Part shown: positions 51,101-64,000 of the stretch, piece by piece
Layout: the number at the start of each line of letters is the position of its first letter
How positions within the stretch are numbered: the stretch's first letter is position 1
Origin: Hybos culiciformis
Lineage: Eukaryota > Arthropoda > Insecta > Diptera > Hybotidae
Direction: 5' to 3'
DNA length: 64,000 nucleotides
NCBI GenBank assembly: GCA_964007475.1
Contig: OZ023275.1
Coordinates: 40,729,381-40,793,380, forward strand
Translations under genes and position numbers: made by a program
The notes under the pieces: model-generated
The model's input: the letters and a program-made list of their open reading frames with translations, nothing else
Told to the model about the DNA's origin: nothing
The model's database searches: none

Positions 51101-54100
51101 AAATCATCATAAAAAATAATAATAAAGAAAAAAAAAACAATACATAAAATTTTGTGTTGAAAGTTTAGAACTTGTTTCTTCATTTTTCATCCAAAAATAC
51201 ATATAAAATTTTTTTTAAATAATTTATTTAGCATTATTTATATAGATAAAATTTTGAATTCTTTATCATTTCTCATCTATATAACAGTTATAAGTTCTGC
51301 GACCTTCAACTTTAAACTGAAGTATAGAGATAAGAAAATATTTTATATTTTTCAAATTATTCTTCAAAATTTCTATATATACATATTATTTGCGTAAATG
51401 AAAAACTCTTATAAACTTACTAACAACAATTTCGGTTATAAAATATTTGAATTAGAAGGAAAGAAAGAAAATTGAAGAAAAACAATTATTGTGTTTTAAA
51501 CTATCATAAAATTCGCAAGAAATATAAATGTTGCACTTGCTTTGGTTTTTAAGATTTAATCATTTATTATATTATATTATATATTTAATAAGTATAGAAA
51601 GATTTTTCTGCAAACAATAAAATGAATATATGGTATCTTACGCAAAAATGCATGAAAGAAAATCAAAGCATTTTTGAAGAACCCAGAAAGTTTTTCCGAA
51701 CAACCTCAAATGACATATACACAACAACACAAATTTAATAAAATATTTAACTTTGTTATGTTAAATAAAATTCTAGAATGAAAATCTAATAATAAAAAGT
51801 TCATGTAGACATTTATGTATATAATAAACCGTAAAAATTTCAAAGCCTTTATTAAAAAAAAAAAGTTATGTTTGTGCTCGTGTTTATGTTTATGAATTTT
51901 TTTTATATTATTTACAATGCATATTATGTTAGTTTCATAACTACATTTATATGGAGCAAAACCACAACAATAAATTTAATATTTCGTTAGTGCTAGGTTT
52001 ATTTTCGCCGCCATTCGAATTTTTTGATGTGAAGTTATTCTAAAATCCGCTCATATTTCCTCGCTTTTTTATTTATCGCTTGGCTCTTTTGAATTATTTC
52101 ACCTTATCGGTGCATAAAATTTTGTAACAATAACTCGCTAAAGAAGATAAACTTCAAAAAGTTTGAGAAGCACTGATCTAGCATTATACAGTAGAACTTA
52201 GTCTTAGTCACATTATAATATTTTACAATTTCGATTTAACAATCACTATTCAACGACTGACGCAATATTATTTTATATTATGTATATTTATAAACTATGT
52301 GTTCATTTATAGTACACCTACCTAATAACTGTGGAAACATACAAAAAAAAGAAGCAAAATATGAACAAAAATATTCTATATACAATTTTTTGTAATTTTT
52401 ATAGTATTACTGGCCAGTATTATGAATAATATATATTGCAGATTAAGGATATTCATATATATGTACAATAGATTATTTGTGTGTATTCAAAGTACATGTA
52501 ATGAAAATTTTTATAAAAAATAAGATAGTTTTGGTATATATGGGATATTTCAAATAAAATTTAATTTGTATTGCATTGAATATAATTGGAATTATGTGCA
52601 TTACACTACAGGCTATTAAAATAATAAATAATTGCCAAACAGAAAAAGAGTTTTTTGAACATGTTTTCCAACAATTATCCACATTTATAATGATAAAATA
52701 AATTTTTTGTAACTTTGTTTAATATACGGATTACAGATACGTTATTTTTTATATGGAAAACAAACACAGCTAAAATAAATCCGTAAAAGCTTAAAAATAA
52801 ATCACAACGTAACTAAATGTTGGTTATCAGTATTATTAAAATTTAAATAAATTAAATTAAATAAAATAAGGTGACGAAGAATTTTAAAAGCCTGCGTCAG
52901 AGTTAGATTCGTTAACGTCATTAGTTGTAAACGGTATTTCGTTAGATCTATAGAAAATTGGTCAACTCAGGCTGAATTGAGTGTTAAAATTAGTAGAAAG
53001 AAGAAAAGTGTAATATTCTATAAAGATTTTATTAACAGAATTTTAAATTTCTAAACTTGATTGTTTTGTTCTTCCAGAAATTGAAATACAAATCTCATCA
53101 GTATGGCTATTGAACTGACGGACCGGTCATAAATACGGCTTTAAATAAGGTCTATACTATTTCATGGCAAAATACTTTTCTGATTATTTTAACAACAATT
53201 AAAATTTCTTCTTTTGTCAGAGCCTGTTAAATTTCAGTGGCAACAGCCTGTTAAGTTTCAATTAGCTGCAATAAGGTATATAAATCACTAGTTGTACCAC
53301 AAGAAGTTCTTAAATTACTATATTACTACACTAAACATGTATTGAGTACTAAATGACTAAATAATTATGGGAAACAAACAATGCTTAAGTGTAAAATTAA
53401 AAAATTAAATTGGATTATTTGAAAAATAAGCTAGATAGATTATTAATATACAAAACTTTGAAAAAATCCATAATTAATATGATTTTTATTTTTTTATTAT
53501 TTTTTTTTTTTATTGAATATCAACCTTTTCCGATTATAATCTTAAACTTGTTGAACTTTTTTTTTTTTTGTTTTTTTTTTGGTTAAAAATACTTTATAAA
53601 TCTTTTTTTCTTTTTTCGCTTTCACCATTAAGTTCTTTTTTTTTTAATTTTAATTTTTCTTCTAACCAAGAAAAAAAGGATTTACAACCCAAAGATCTAA
53701 AAGAGAAAAAAAAAGTTGTTTGTATAAATATTACCGAGAAAAAAAATTTCAACCGGAAAATTTTTTCTCTTCACGTACCGAAATTCTTTTTAAATTCATT
53801 TTGAAATTTCTATTTATTTTTTTTTCATTTTTTTCTTTTTCATATCAGAGGCATATGTATTTTTCATTTGGAAAAATTTATGTTATTATTTTCTTATGAT
53901 TTGTGCAAAAAAATTTCTAGGAAATAATCACGAGAACAAGAGAATAGAATTTTTCTATTATTTTTGTATTTAAGTTGTACATTTATAGAAGAAATGAAAA
54001 TCTAAATATTTTTTTTTCTCTTTAGTTATTTGATCCTACACGTACTATGTCTATAGGTATACATATTTACAAAGTTGTTTTATGTGACAAAATAATGAAA

Positions 54101-54485
54101 ACATACATAAAAGTGTATGAAATTTCAAATTTTCATTAATCCTTTTTAATTCGAGCATTATATTTTTAATGAAAATTAGATTTTTCATGTCTATAATAAA
54201 GAGTTCTAAGTAAATTTTCGAAATATCTACCCATCATAGCATAAATAAATAAACTGATGTTTTTTTGTGCGTTCAAGGACGTGCATGAAGAGCATTGAGA
54301 ATTAGTAATTGACAGAAATTGAAATTTTTCACATTTTGCAATAAAAAAAAACTATCACACGTAATAAATAGTTAAATTGCATATCGTAAATTAAATTCTT
54401 TTTTTTTTTTTCAAATGAATTAATGTTTAATAATAATGTTAAGCAATATTATAAATAAGTTTTTTTATATATATGTATATATATA
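48139..54485. other. 6.3-kb AT-rich stretch without supported gene
   Basis: No gene seen. At about 51985-52190 a less AT-rich block ends in AAAAGTTTGAGAAGCACTG, which resembles the end of a hAT element, but no matching left end or target duplication could be fixed. Hydrophobic frames such as the minus strand 52473-52682 are not supported by splice sites or homology visible to me. Confidence 0.4.
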
Positions 54486-54487
54486 TA

Positions 54488-55041
54488 CACTAGGTAGAAA
54501 AATCCTGCGTACGTGCTCGTTTTCTTATTTTTTGTTCGACATGTTCGCAGTTTTTGATGTCATTTAAAAGGACTCTATAAAAAAAGTTATTTTGTGAAAA
54601 AAAATGTTTTTTCAAAATTTAAATTTTGACAAATATCAATTTTTGGTAAAGCCTGCGTACAGCCGTTTTTAATGCCGCGTCTCAGAATTTAACTAGTAAT
54701 GTCATTTGAAAGACAATTGAATGTAGATCATTTTGCGCTATATAATTTTATCCCTACGGTAAGGGAAAGTGTCAAAAATCGTCTTTCAAAGTCATAAAAC
54801 AAGCGGTTCTAATCTATTTTCCAGCGGTTCTAAGCTATTTCTATCACTTTCATTAAAAACGGCTGTACGCAGGCTTTACCAAAAATTGATATTTCTCAAA
54901 ATTTAAATTTTGAAAAAAAAAAAAATGTTTTCACAAAAAAACTTTTTTTATAGAGTCCTTTTAAATGACATGAAAAACTGGGAACATGTCGAACAAAAAA
55001 TAAGAAAACGAGCCCGTACGCAGATTTTTTTCTACCTAGTG
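54488..55041. mobile_element. 554-bp foldback element, TA target duplication
   Basis: The left end CACTAGGTAGAAAAATCCTG is mirrored by the right end (complement CACTAGGTAGAAAAAAATCT). The inverted arms extend about 190 bp, including CGTTTTCTTATTTTTTGTTC, GGACTCTATAAAAAAAGT and GCCTGCGTAC. TA flanks both sides (54486-54487 and 55042-55043), consistent with a Tc1/mariner-type miniature element. The central ~170 bp is unique and non-coding. A 110-codon frame starting at 54910 runs out of the right arm into flanking DNA and is not considered a gene. Confidence 0.8.
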
Positions 55042-55043
55042 TA

Positions 55044-58033
55044 TGTATACATTGATCAAAATTATTTAGTGCAGTGCAGTGAAGTAAATAAATTGAAAAT
55101 AAATTCTTTTATAATATATCATAAATATTATAAATATACTTGTCATAAGCTATATTCGTCATTAAACATTATACTTAGTTGTACGGACAGTGAAAAGCAG
55201 CTTAAACAAACTACTGAATGGTTATTGTCTGTATTCAGTTAAGTTTGAAATTTGTTAAATAATTTTTTCATATCCTTTTTTATTTTTATTTTTATATTTT
55301 TTTTTCAAACTTCGAAATAATGTTTAGACACCTGTTCAATTTTTTTTATACAAGGTAAAATTTTCTAGATATTATTATTTTATGTATAGAAATAATTTAT
55401 GTAAATCAATTTAAATACATTTTATTTATTCGTTTGCGAGAAAATTTTCTGAAGAAAATTAAAATGAAAAGAAAAAAAAAAAAAAAGGGATTGAAAAGTG
55501 TTAAGAAATTTCATGGAAATTTGGATAAAAATTTATGAGCCTTAAAAATTGATTTAATTTTTTTTTTTTTTGTCTATTTACGCCTACAATAATATTATAT
55601 ACCGCGGTTATTTTTCCCTTATTGACTTTAATCGTATTAATTTTTAACTTGTACCAAAACTGTTCATCCATAAAGAAAATTAATTAAAAGAAAAAAGAAA
55701 TCTAAGATATAAAAAAAGAATTTACTTGTACTAAAAAATTACGATCTTTAATAAGTTAAAATTTTTTTGAAATATTAAACGTATTCGATAGAAATCGTAA
55801 TGGTTATATTTATCATTCTTATGTTAACGAAATGAATTTGGTAAAATATTTTAACTGACATTTTTCTGATTGGTTTTTTTTTTTCCATTTTTTTTATTCA
55901 AATTGTGATACTTTCGTTCGGTGTTCAACAAAACATTCAAGGAAATTCAATATACTTTTAATTTTTATGTTAATTTTCATTTTATTGGTTACAACCGGGA
56001 AAACAATCGGACTTTGTTAAGTAAAAAAAAATCAGAAAAATGTTAAAAACGAATTTCCTTTTAGGAAATAAAATAGGTTTTTATATCAAAAATTAGCAGA
56101 ACTGTATTTGAAGCTTAAATACAGTTAAGTAAATAATAAAATTGTTTGTCAATCACTCAAATAATTCTGAATTTTATTGTTGACAGAAAGAAATAATATG
56201 TTATTTTGCTGGTATGTAATATAAAAGCACTACATACTTATCTAATTCTTTCTAAACAGAACCATCAGCTATCTGTGAAAGTCTTTTATATTTTTTCTTC
56301 CGTAATATTTGCCGCGTAAAATCGATTATGGTTAAATATTCTACTCCAACACCACAATAATGCATTAATCGTTATGTTTTTGACCTAAAAAGTGGTTTTT
56401 AATTTTTTTTTTTTTTTGTTACAATTCATTAATTTCTATTTACAAATTAATATTATTGGTGTATATTATGGTATACATGTAAGTATAATTCATAAATTTT
56501 TATTTTAGTTNNNNNNNNNNNNNNNNNNNNNNNNNNNNNNNNNNNNNNNNNNNNNNNNNNNNNNNNNNNNNNNNNNNNNNNNNNNNNNNNNNNNNNNNNN
56601 NNNNNNNNNNNNNNNNNNNNNNNNNNNNNNNNNNNNNNNNNNNNNNNNNNNNNNNNNNNNNNNNNNNNNNNNNNNNNNNNNNNNNNNNNNNNNNNNNNNN
56701 NNNNNNNNNNGGGTCACAAAAATATTTTATATATATTTTGTAAAGTTTTTAATGCTATCATTTTAAAATCTATTATATTAAAATCTATTCAGCGTCCTTC
56801 ACAACTTTTTGATCCTTCTTTGTTAAAGTTCTTATTGCATTGAAATTCTCTCTTGAAAACTTGAAAACTGCTTTATTTTTACTTTTTTTTTTTGGTGAAA
56901 ATTATTTATTAAAACATTATTATACGTGTAATGTAGTATAAATAACATAAAAAAAAATTATCCCATCATAATTTTTGGAATTCCTAAAACTATTATGTTT
57001 TACTGGTGATAATCATATATATGTTGACTCAGTTTTATTTGAAATCAAAACTATGCAAAATTATTTCATTGTATTATCAATTTTATATGTTTAATAAAAA
57101 TTAAATAATTCAATTCAATTAAATTTTAATTAAATCTAAATTATTTTCTAATAATATAAAAATTTCAATATTTAATGTATAGCGTAAAAATTTTAATCAA
57201 ATTCCTTTAATTTCATGTCATTTTCTTACAATGGCATTCATTCGTATATAATGCAATAAATAACTACATATATTTTATTGATGAAATACTTTATTATTTC
57301 GAGATTTTGAAATAAAATTTTATGATGAAATAGGGTAACGAAACTATGTTAGACAGTCCCTAATTTGGATTTGGTAAAATTCATAATTTATTTATTTCCA
57401 TTGAAAATATCTATTATAATATTTCACCGTTTAAAACGAAAATTCATTCGCAACATAATATTCTTCTATAGTGCAAAAATAATGAATATTCTACATTTGC
57501 TAAGAATAAAGTTCACAATAATACGTATAGATATTGATATTGAACATAAAAGAAGCTCTTTCAACAAAAAAGCATTAAATATTTACAACAAATTGTCTAT
57601 TCAAATGTTTTCTACAACTAAACCATCGTTGTTATAATTCATTTATTTGTCATCTTTCCAATTGAATTAATTTCTTTTCATCAGAAAATTGATTATTTTT
57701 TATTGTTTGATTTTTAACCAAAAAACATTCTTTCATATTATGTATGTAAATCAGTGGAAATGGGAAAAATATTTCAATGTGCGTTTGATAAAAAATAATG
57801 TTAACAACAAATAAATTTTCTTCATTAATTTAAACAGTTTTCTGTTTGATTTTCATTTGGAGTTTTACAAATGACAGCAAATAGCGATTAATTAAAAACA
57901 GCCTAAAACATCTAATGAAGATATTCCTTTGATTATTACAAATTCGTTCAAACTAACAAATGATCCAAGTATATAATATCCAAGACTATAATATTACTAG
58001 TTATATGATATTTATTTACTATTCAGAACTATA
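55044..58033. other. AT-rich stretch containing an assembly gap, no gene
   Basis: No supported gene on either side of the gap at 56511-56710. Poly-A and poly-T runs dominate. Confidence 0.45.
56511..56710. other. Assembly gap of 200 N
   Basis: Exactly 200 undetermined bases, a length often used as a placeholder. The true distance is unknown. Confidence 0.99.
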
Positions 58034-58041
58034 CTCTATAA

Positions 58042-58296
58042 CAGGGGTGCTCAAAGGTTTTGTGTGGTGAGACGCATGTTCGAAAATCGTAAAATACTGT
58101 AGAGCCGAAAAATTTTCAATGCAAACTTAAATTCAAATTTTATTATAATAATAAATATGTGCACAAAAATCTGAAAAATTATAAGAAAATTATATAATAA
58201 AATACAAAATTTCAGTTAAACTTAATAATTTATTGAGCCACAAAAAAATTTCAAAGAGCCGCATGCGGCTCATGAGCCGCAGTTTGGGCTTGTCTG
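58042..58296. mobile_element. 255-bp hAT-type miniature element
   Basis: It is flanked by the exact 8-bp direct repeat CTCTATAA (58034-58041 and 58297-58304). The ends CAGGGGTGCTCAAA and, read in reverse complement, CAGACAAGCCCAAA form an imperfect inverted repeat with the CAG start usual for hAT elements. Near the right end AGCCGCATGCGGCTCATGAG is palindromic and GC-rich against the background. It has no coding capacity and depends on an outside transposase (family knowledge). Confidence 0.75.
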
Positions 58297-58304
58297 CTCT
58301 ATAA

Positions 58305-59924
58305 GTTCATAACTACATAAGACCTTATACAATTTTAAGTTGACGAAATTTTTTCTAAGCTAAAAGAGAAAAGACAAATGACTATATTAATACTATAAAT
58401 TTATTTCATTAATTTTATTAATTCCATTAAAAAGGATATACATGTAAATTTACCAATTACAACGACTTATAAAAAATACAATGCGCATTTTATTTTTATT
58501 TTATTTTTTGCTTAGTTATTAACTATAAACTTTAAGAAATTTCCTAAAAAAATTTCTTTTCATATTTTAAGAAAACCTTCTCACAAAATTAATTATTCTT
58601 TTTTGTGAGAAAATCTCTTCTTAAAAAATTTAAAGGTACTTAAAAACTCTTCGGAAATTAATGATTTTACAATTTTTATTTTATTTTTTTTTTTTAATTA
58701 TTTTCTTTATCATTTATTATTATGTTATTTAAGTTAAATAAGTTATATATAATTAAATATTTAATAAATAAATCAAAATAAAGGCCCCTATAACATTCAT
58801 TCAATGTCATACAAACATAATACAAAAACAATATAAATGAAAACAATAATCACACATAAATTTATACTATAAATATAAAATATTAAATAAGTTTTAATAA
58901 ATATAAAAAAAAAAATCAAAAATTAATAACTATGATAATAATTATGTAAACTTATTAAATTTACAAATATTTTATGAATTTTTATTGTTATTATTTTATT
59001 ATAAATATATTAAAAAGTAGAAAAGAATATTTTCGCTCTTATTATTACATATTATTTTTCAAATAACATTTTGTCCGTATAGGTAAATTAAATTTTGAAC
59101 AATTACTTTGCAACATTATTATTGCTTTGTAAAATATTTTGAATAGTATAATTGCTAAAATATTCCTTGTGTTGTCGTCAATAAAGAGTAATTACACAAT
59201 TTCAGGAAATAATATAATATTTGATTATGCTTACTGGGGAAAAATTTCAGTTAATATAATTTTCAATATTCAAATGAAAATTACAATAATTAATATGTCA
59301 CATGAAAAATAATAATGTTATTATTATGTAATTTTCAGAGTTATTTAATATTTGTTATATATAGATGAGTTTTTTTTTTAAAGTAAAATTCTTATAGGCA
59401 CTTCTTGAAGATAATCATAAAGTTATTAAGATTAAAAAATACAGTTGCTCATAAGCTAGAAGTTAAATAAGATTTTAACATGAAAATGTAAGGAAAAAAA
59501 AATTGTTTTCCTTATAATTAACTATGTAACAGATAAGGAAAAAAACTTCGACTTGAAGACTTAATGCTTAATTAATAATCAAAATAGATTTAAGATTGAA
59601 AATGAATTTAATTATATTTCAAGTCAGAAATCTTTCAAGTCGATTTTTTACATCTTAACCAATGTCAAAGAGTTAGAATTAAAAATGATTTAATAAAACA
59701 AAAAAAATTGAGTTGATGAATAATTTTTTTTTCTTAAATAAATAAATAAATTATTAAAAATTAAATTTTAAGTCTTAAATTTTCTAACTAAAAAATTTTT
59801 TTGTATGCCAATGTCAGTATTTTCATTTACTATATTTTTTCTTTCAATAATTTTCATGTTTCCAAAGATAAATAATAGTTTTCAATCAATTTTATAAACG
59901 TTGTGTTCTTCTTTTATTTTATTT
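58305..59924. other. AT-rich intergenic stretch downstream of the minus-strand gene
   Basis: No coding sequence seen. It would include the 3' untranslated region of the gene ending at 59925. AATAAA hexamers on the minus strand occur just past its stop (complement at 59913-59923) but are too close to be convincing on their own. Confidence 0.45.
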
Positions 59925-62900
59925 TTAAACTTCGTTACATTCCAAATAAACTTGTTTACAATCAACACCAGATCTACCACGTCTGCCAGAATCATATAGA
60001 TTCTCAAATTTACTATCTGTGGTACGTTCTAGAACGAAACTAGTTGCATACCTAAAAATAAATGTAAATGGAATTTAAATAATTTTTCAATATTTTGTTT
60101 TTTTCTTGTTTTTTTTTCATTGTATCTATTTCTATAATATCAATATTGCGAACTATGCATTCTATGAAACTATAAGTTTATCTACAGACACTCAATGTTG
60201 TTCAGCAAATTTATTAGAGTTGAAGTGAATTTGTGTTGTGTACTGGCACTATATATTTAAATATACAAGGATTGATAGAACTTGTAGAAAAACTGACTTA
60301 TTTCAATAAATCGATTTACAAAATATTCACCTATTGGTTCTATATAGAATTTTTACAAATATATAACATAGTATTGAATGTCTGTATATAAAACGCAGAA
60401 TTAAACCATTTTCAAGTTATTTCTTAATTCTTTCAAATTTTTAACCGGGTATTTATTTGTTGATTGAACCGGGTATTGATTTTTGTTTTAAACTTTTAAC
60501 TTCGAAATGAGATTTTGTACTAAGAATTTTCGAGGACAAACTACATTATTATTTTCAGAACCTCTTTAAGTACTTTTCTTAAAGTCAATAATTATTCTTT
60601 ACGAATGCATTTTCTGTTCTCATTACTCTTTTCAACTTAGATTTTTATTTAGAATGTCCTTAGCAAGGTATATCGAATTCTTATTATATCATTCGATACT
60701 AATTTATATATACTAATATAGGTTAAAATTAGATTTTTCTAAGTTTAATTCTTTTAATATAGATAATGCATAGTTTATTTTTAAGGCTAAAAGAAATTAA
60801 AAGTTAACACTTAAATCAAATCATAAAAAAAATATTTTATTTTACTCACGTTCCTAGTTGACAGAATATACTGGCACCACCAATTTCATTTATACATTCC
60901 GTATTAGCTTCACATAAATATTTTTGCATGCATTTGTCTTCTCCATTTTTATATGTCCTTGCATATCCTTTTAACATAGATAAACTGGCTACTGCTGCAT
61001 CTGATACAGAATCACGTTTACCAATAGAACGTGCTTGCAATGAACGGTGAGAGAATGATGTTTTTAATGCATCCAACAAATTCATGACGATACTAAGGAA
61101 CTATAAAAACACATGTGTAGGAAATAAATTTTAAATCATTAAGCGCCAAGTTCAATTTGATGAGTGAATTATGTAAGGATAAAAAAAAAAAATAAATACT
61201 ATATATAAATAAAGGATTAAATAATCACATAAAAGAAAAAAAGTTCATAAATAATAAATTTTCTGAAACGATTCATTCTATATTTTTATTTAAACAATTT
61301 CAACTCTACGTATAAAATTTAGAATTTATAAAATTAAACAAAAAAAAAAAAAATTATGAATGATAAAAATAAATTACATAAAATGTGGTTTGTATACCAT
61401 AAATCGTATAAAATTCTTCTAAAATGAACTATCAAAAAATAAACAATATAGTTTTCATAGGAAAAAAGTAAAATGAATATATTTTGATATTTTTTGACTG
61501 ATGCAGAAAAATTATAAAATATGTTTATTATTTATAAAATAATAATATTAAAAATTAATATTTTTCAAAAATGTGTGAAAATTTTCTAAAATATAATTGT
61601 GTCAGTTTCAGAATTTAAAATTAAAATTCAGAGAATAATAAGAAAATAATTTTAATCAAATACAATACAATATACAACAATTATTTAGAATTTTTTAATT
61701 ACAGAATATATTGCAAACGTTACGCAAGGCTTAAGGTTTATTTATACAGTTTCCTGTCATTAAAATTACACTATCTCTATATATGCATCTCAAGTATACA
61801 TATAATGCTAATACCGTGAATTATTACATCATTTTTTTTAACTAGCATTTCTTTATTACGATGACAAAGTAGTTTTGATTTTATAACAATCCAAATATTT
61901 CAAAATCAATCAGAAAAATAAACAAAAAATATACATCTTTACACATCGTCGTCTTCTTATATAAATTTATTTCAGTCAAAACTATGTATCTATCTATATG
62001 TACAATTTAATTGCGAGTTTGTACATATTTTGTGTGTCCTCTAAAAACTTTTATTTTCTTAATTCCATATACATATAGAACATTTTAGATGAGCTTTTTA
62101 CTCCAAATTAAAATATTATGTATTTAAGTTATTTATATAGATTACCAAATCATTCATTTTATTTACAAGAAACAGTGAGTGCAATAAAATAGTAGAGGAA
62201 AAAAATGAAGGAAATAATTACAATTTTACTCTATTTATTTACATAAAGTTAAACAAATAAATAAAAAATGTAACTAAAAAAAATGGAAATTTTGATTTAA
62301 ACATTTTACATCATCATAATTTTTTATAGAAGAAAAATTTTTTACATTTTTATACAAATACACTACGTTAAAAAAAAATAGAAAGACAAATTGTGCTGAA
62401 AATATAATTCTTGAGCAATATCATAAAAGAATCATAAAAGAAAAGGAAAAAGACATATCAAGGTAAGGCAAAACAATTTACTAATAGAACAGTGTGTATT
62501 GGCACTAATAAAATGAAAATTTTCAAAAGTGTCGATAAAGATAATTTCTAAAATAATATAGTTTAATCAAAATTTCCATTTTTTTTTTTTAAAGTAAAAC
62601 TAATTTTTTGTTTTAATGTGAATTCCATTTAGTTTAAAACTTTATTCATATTTATATGTAAAATATTTCATATGTACTTTACCTCACCAGCTTGTTTAGC
62701 CATTGTGTTAACTTGTTCTGGATCTCGAGCCCCAAGCATAGATGAAAATACAGCGGCAAGAATATTCTGTAGCAAGCGATAAAAACCATTTACCAAAATA
62801 AATATATTTTTTTATTAATTAAAAATTTCAATTTAGAAGGAAAATAATAATAAAAAAAAAATAAATTAAAAATATAAAACATAAAAAAATATAATTCATA

Positions 62901-63257
62901 TATGTTTTTTTTTTTACATAAATGTTTATGAATTGAAAACTAGTGCGATTTTAAATTTTAAAATGATGATTTTAAAAATATAAAATGAATTTATTAAAAT
63001 AAAAGCATTTTCAAGCTTACTAACTACATTTAAAACAATTTTTTTTTTTTTTGTTTCCTTTCGAAAAGCATTCTACTATTTTTAATTTTGATAGTAAAAA
63101 ATAAATAACTTTACAATTTTTGTTTTATTTTTTGTTGAAAAATAATAAAAATTTATTTTTAAAAATCATACCTGTAATGGAGAACCCCCATTGTCCACTT
63201 TGTCAATTCCATCAGCAGGTGCTCCACCACCAAGTAATGTTGTTATAATTTTTAAAC
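59925..63257 (-). CDS. C-terminal 181 residues of a conserved-looking protein of unknown function (partial, 4 exons)
   Basis: Four minus-strand exons join in frame through GT-AG introns: 63257-63172 (86 nt), 62766-62683 (84 nt), 61100-60850 (251 nt) and 60051-59925 (127 nt, ending TAA). The first visible exon begins after an acceptor in mid-codon, so the 5' part lies beyond the window. The protein runs from LKIITTLLGGGAPADG through NILAAVFSSMLGARDPEQ and FLSIVMNLLDAL. A Cys-bearing segment follows (CMQKYLCEANTEC and, further on, IFCQLGTYATSF), then SGRRGRSGVDCKQVYLECNEV, with the stop right after. The even Cys spacing and conserved-looking C-terminus suggest an extracellular or lumenal domain with disulfides (inference). 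Clean splice sites and coding composition make the gene itself secure. I do not recognise a named family. Confidence 0.85.
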
Positions 63258-64000
63258 CTACAATGAATTTGGAAGGGAAAATTCATATTAAATGATTTTT
63301 AGAAAATTGTTTTCGTTTTAAGCAAATATTTCAGGTTTTGAATATTGAATTATTAAAAAAATATAATTAAACTTTAATGCCAATTTCATGAAGATTTTTT
63401 TTTTTAGAAAGATAGTTGTGATATTAAAAAAGTAAATTAGGATTATATATATTCAACTATACACGTATATTCAAACATAAAAATGCATTGGTTCAAAACG
63501 ATGATCAATAAGTTTAAAAAAAAAATATTCTTAAATTCATCATTTAATGTAACTCTCTCTATACCAATTCTATTCTATACAACCTTATTAAATTCTTCCA
63601 ATAAAATCATTGAACAACACAAAATACAAAATACAAATATTTTTACTTCCCTTTAACTGAATAATATTCCTCCTAAATTATGAACATTTATTAAGTTGTA
63701 CATAGTTAAACGGAACAACAGGTAATTTTCGTTACAAATATATACTTAAATATTGAATTATAATTAATTTTATTTCATAATTTCTCATATTTTCATACAT
63801 ATAATAAAATATCCTTATTGTGTCCGTGTAACAGAAGGTGAACATTAATAAAAAATATTGTATTTTGTTTTTTTTTTTTTTTTCTTGTTTTAACCGATGA
63901 GGATGTAAACAATTTTTTTTATTACAATATATATTATATTAATTTATTTTATTATTAAATAGTATTGAAGGATATTTATGGAATGAAAATAATGTACATA
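63258..64000 (-). other. Intron of the minus-strand gene continuing past the window end
   Basis: The acceptor complement CTACAATG at 63258 opens an intron towards higher coordinates. No further exon is seen to 64000, so upstream exons and the start codon lie outside. Confidence 0.6.

Noticed and set aside
52473..52682. 69-codon minus-strand hydrophobic frame
   Set aside because: Could recall a receptor transmembrane segment, but no flanking exons, no splice sites and no motif.
54910..55242. 110-codon plus-strand frame
   Set aside because: Begins inside the right arm of a foldback element and runs into flanking DNA; no splice sites or family.
56505..56717. 70-codon minus-strand frame
   Set aside because: It is the assembly gap translated as unknown residues.

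Overview
This is a very AT-rich eukaryotic window (by eye about four fifths A+T). It has split genes with GT-AG introns, long homopolymer runs, a 200-base assembly gap and many short non-autonomous DNA transposons. The base composition, short introns, small secreted-peptide genes and hAT- and Tc1/mariner-type miniature elements fit an insect nuclear genome. An AT-rich parasitoid hymenopteran is possible, but nothing here fixes the order. There is no sign of a bacterial, organellar or viral chromosome, and no rRNA, tRNA or CRISPR array was seen.

Most of the window is intergenic or intronic. Bases 1-17,000 hold no convincing protein gene. They carry two similar ~310-bp elements with subterminal motif arrays (226-542, 8742-9050), a terminal-inverted-repeat element with a tRNA-like pol III promoter inside it (1888-2661), and a local tandem repeat (13293-13885). 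Bases 17,057-24,397 hold a tandem duplication with a 1,686-bp unit. Its second copy is split by a ~4-kb insertion that itself contains a 694-bp near-perfect palindromic element. Each copy carries one intronless gene for a 56-58 residue secreted pre-propeptide. The two genes and their flanks are almost identical except for the last 10-12 residues after a Lys-Arg site, which are strongly divergent.

Bases 27,199-39,557 contain three copies of one dispersed repeat family, and a possible terminal piece of it lies near 48.1 kb. One copy is interrupted by a 1,016-bp hAT-type element with GGGATCCC palindromes at both ends and a clean 8-bp target duplication. A 314-bp foldback element lies just beyond. 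An orphan exon with a hydrophobic leader (37455-37583) may start a gene whose remainder is not visible.

Bases 40,887-42,405 encode the most unusual protein of the window: a three-exon, 395-residue secreted protein built almost entirely of twelve ~28-residue modules, most of them CX3C-X(10-12)-CX3C. I recognise no family for the whole protein. The spacing suggests a chain of disulfide-stapled helical hairpins.

The right end (59,925-63,257, minus strand) holds the last four coding exons of a larger, ordinary-looking gene of unknown function whose 5' part lies beyond base 64,000. The genes do not form an evident pathway. The two tandem peptide genes and the modular cysteine-rich protein are the best candidates for something undescribed.
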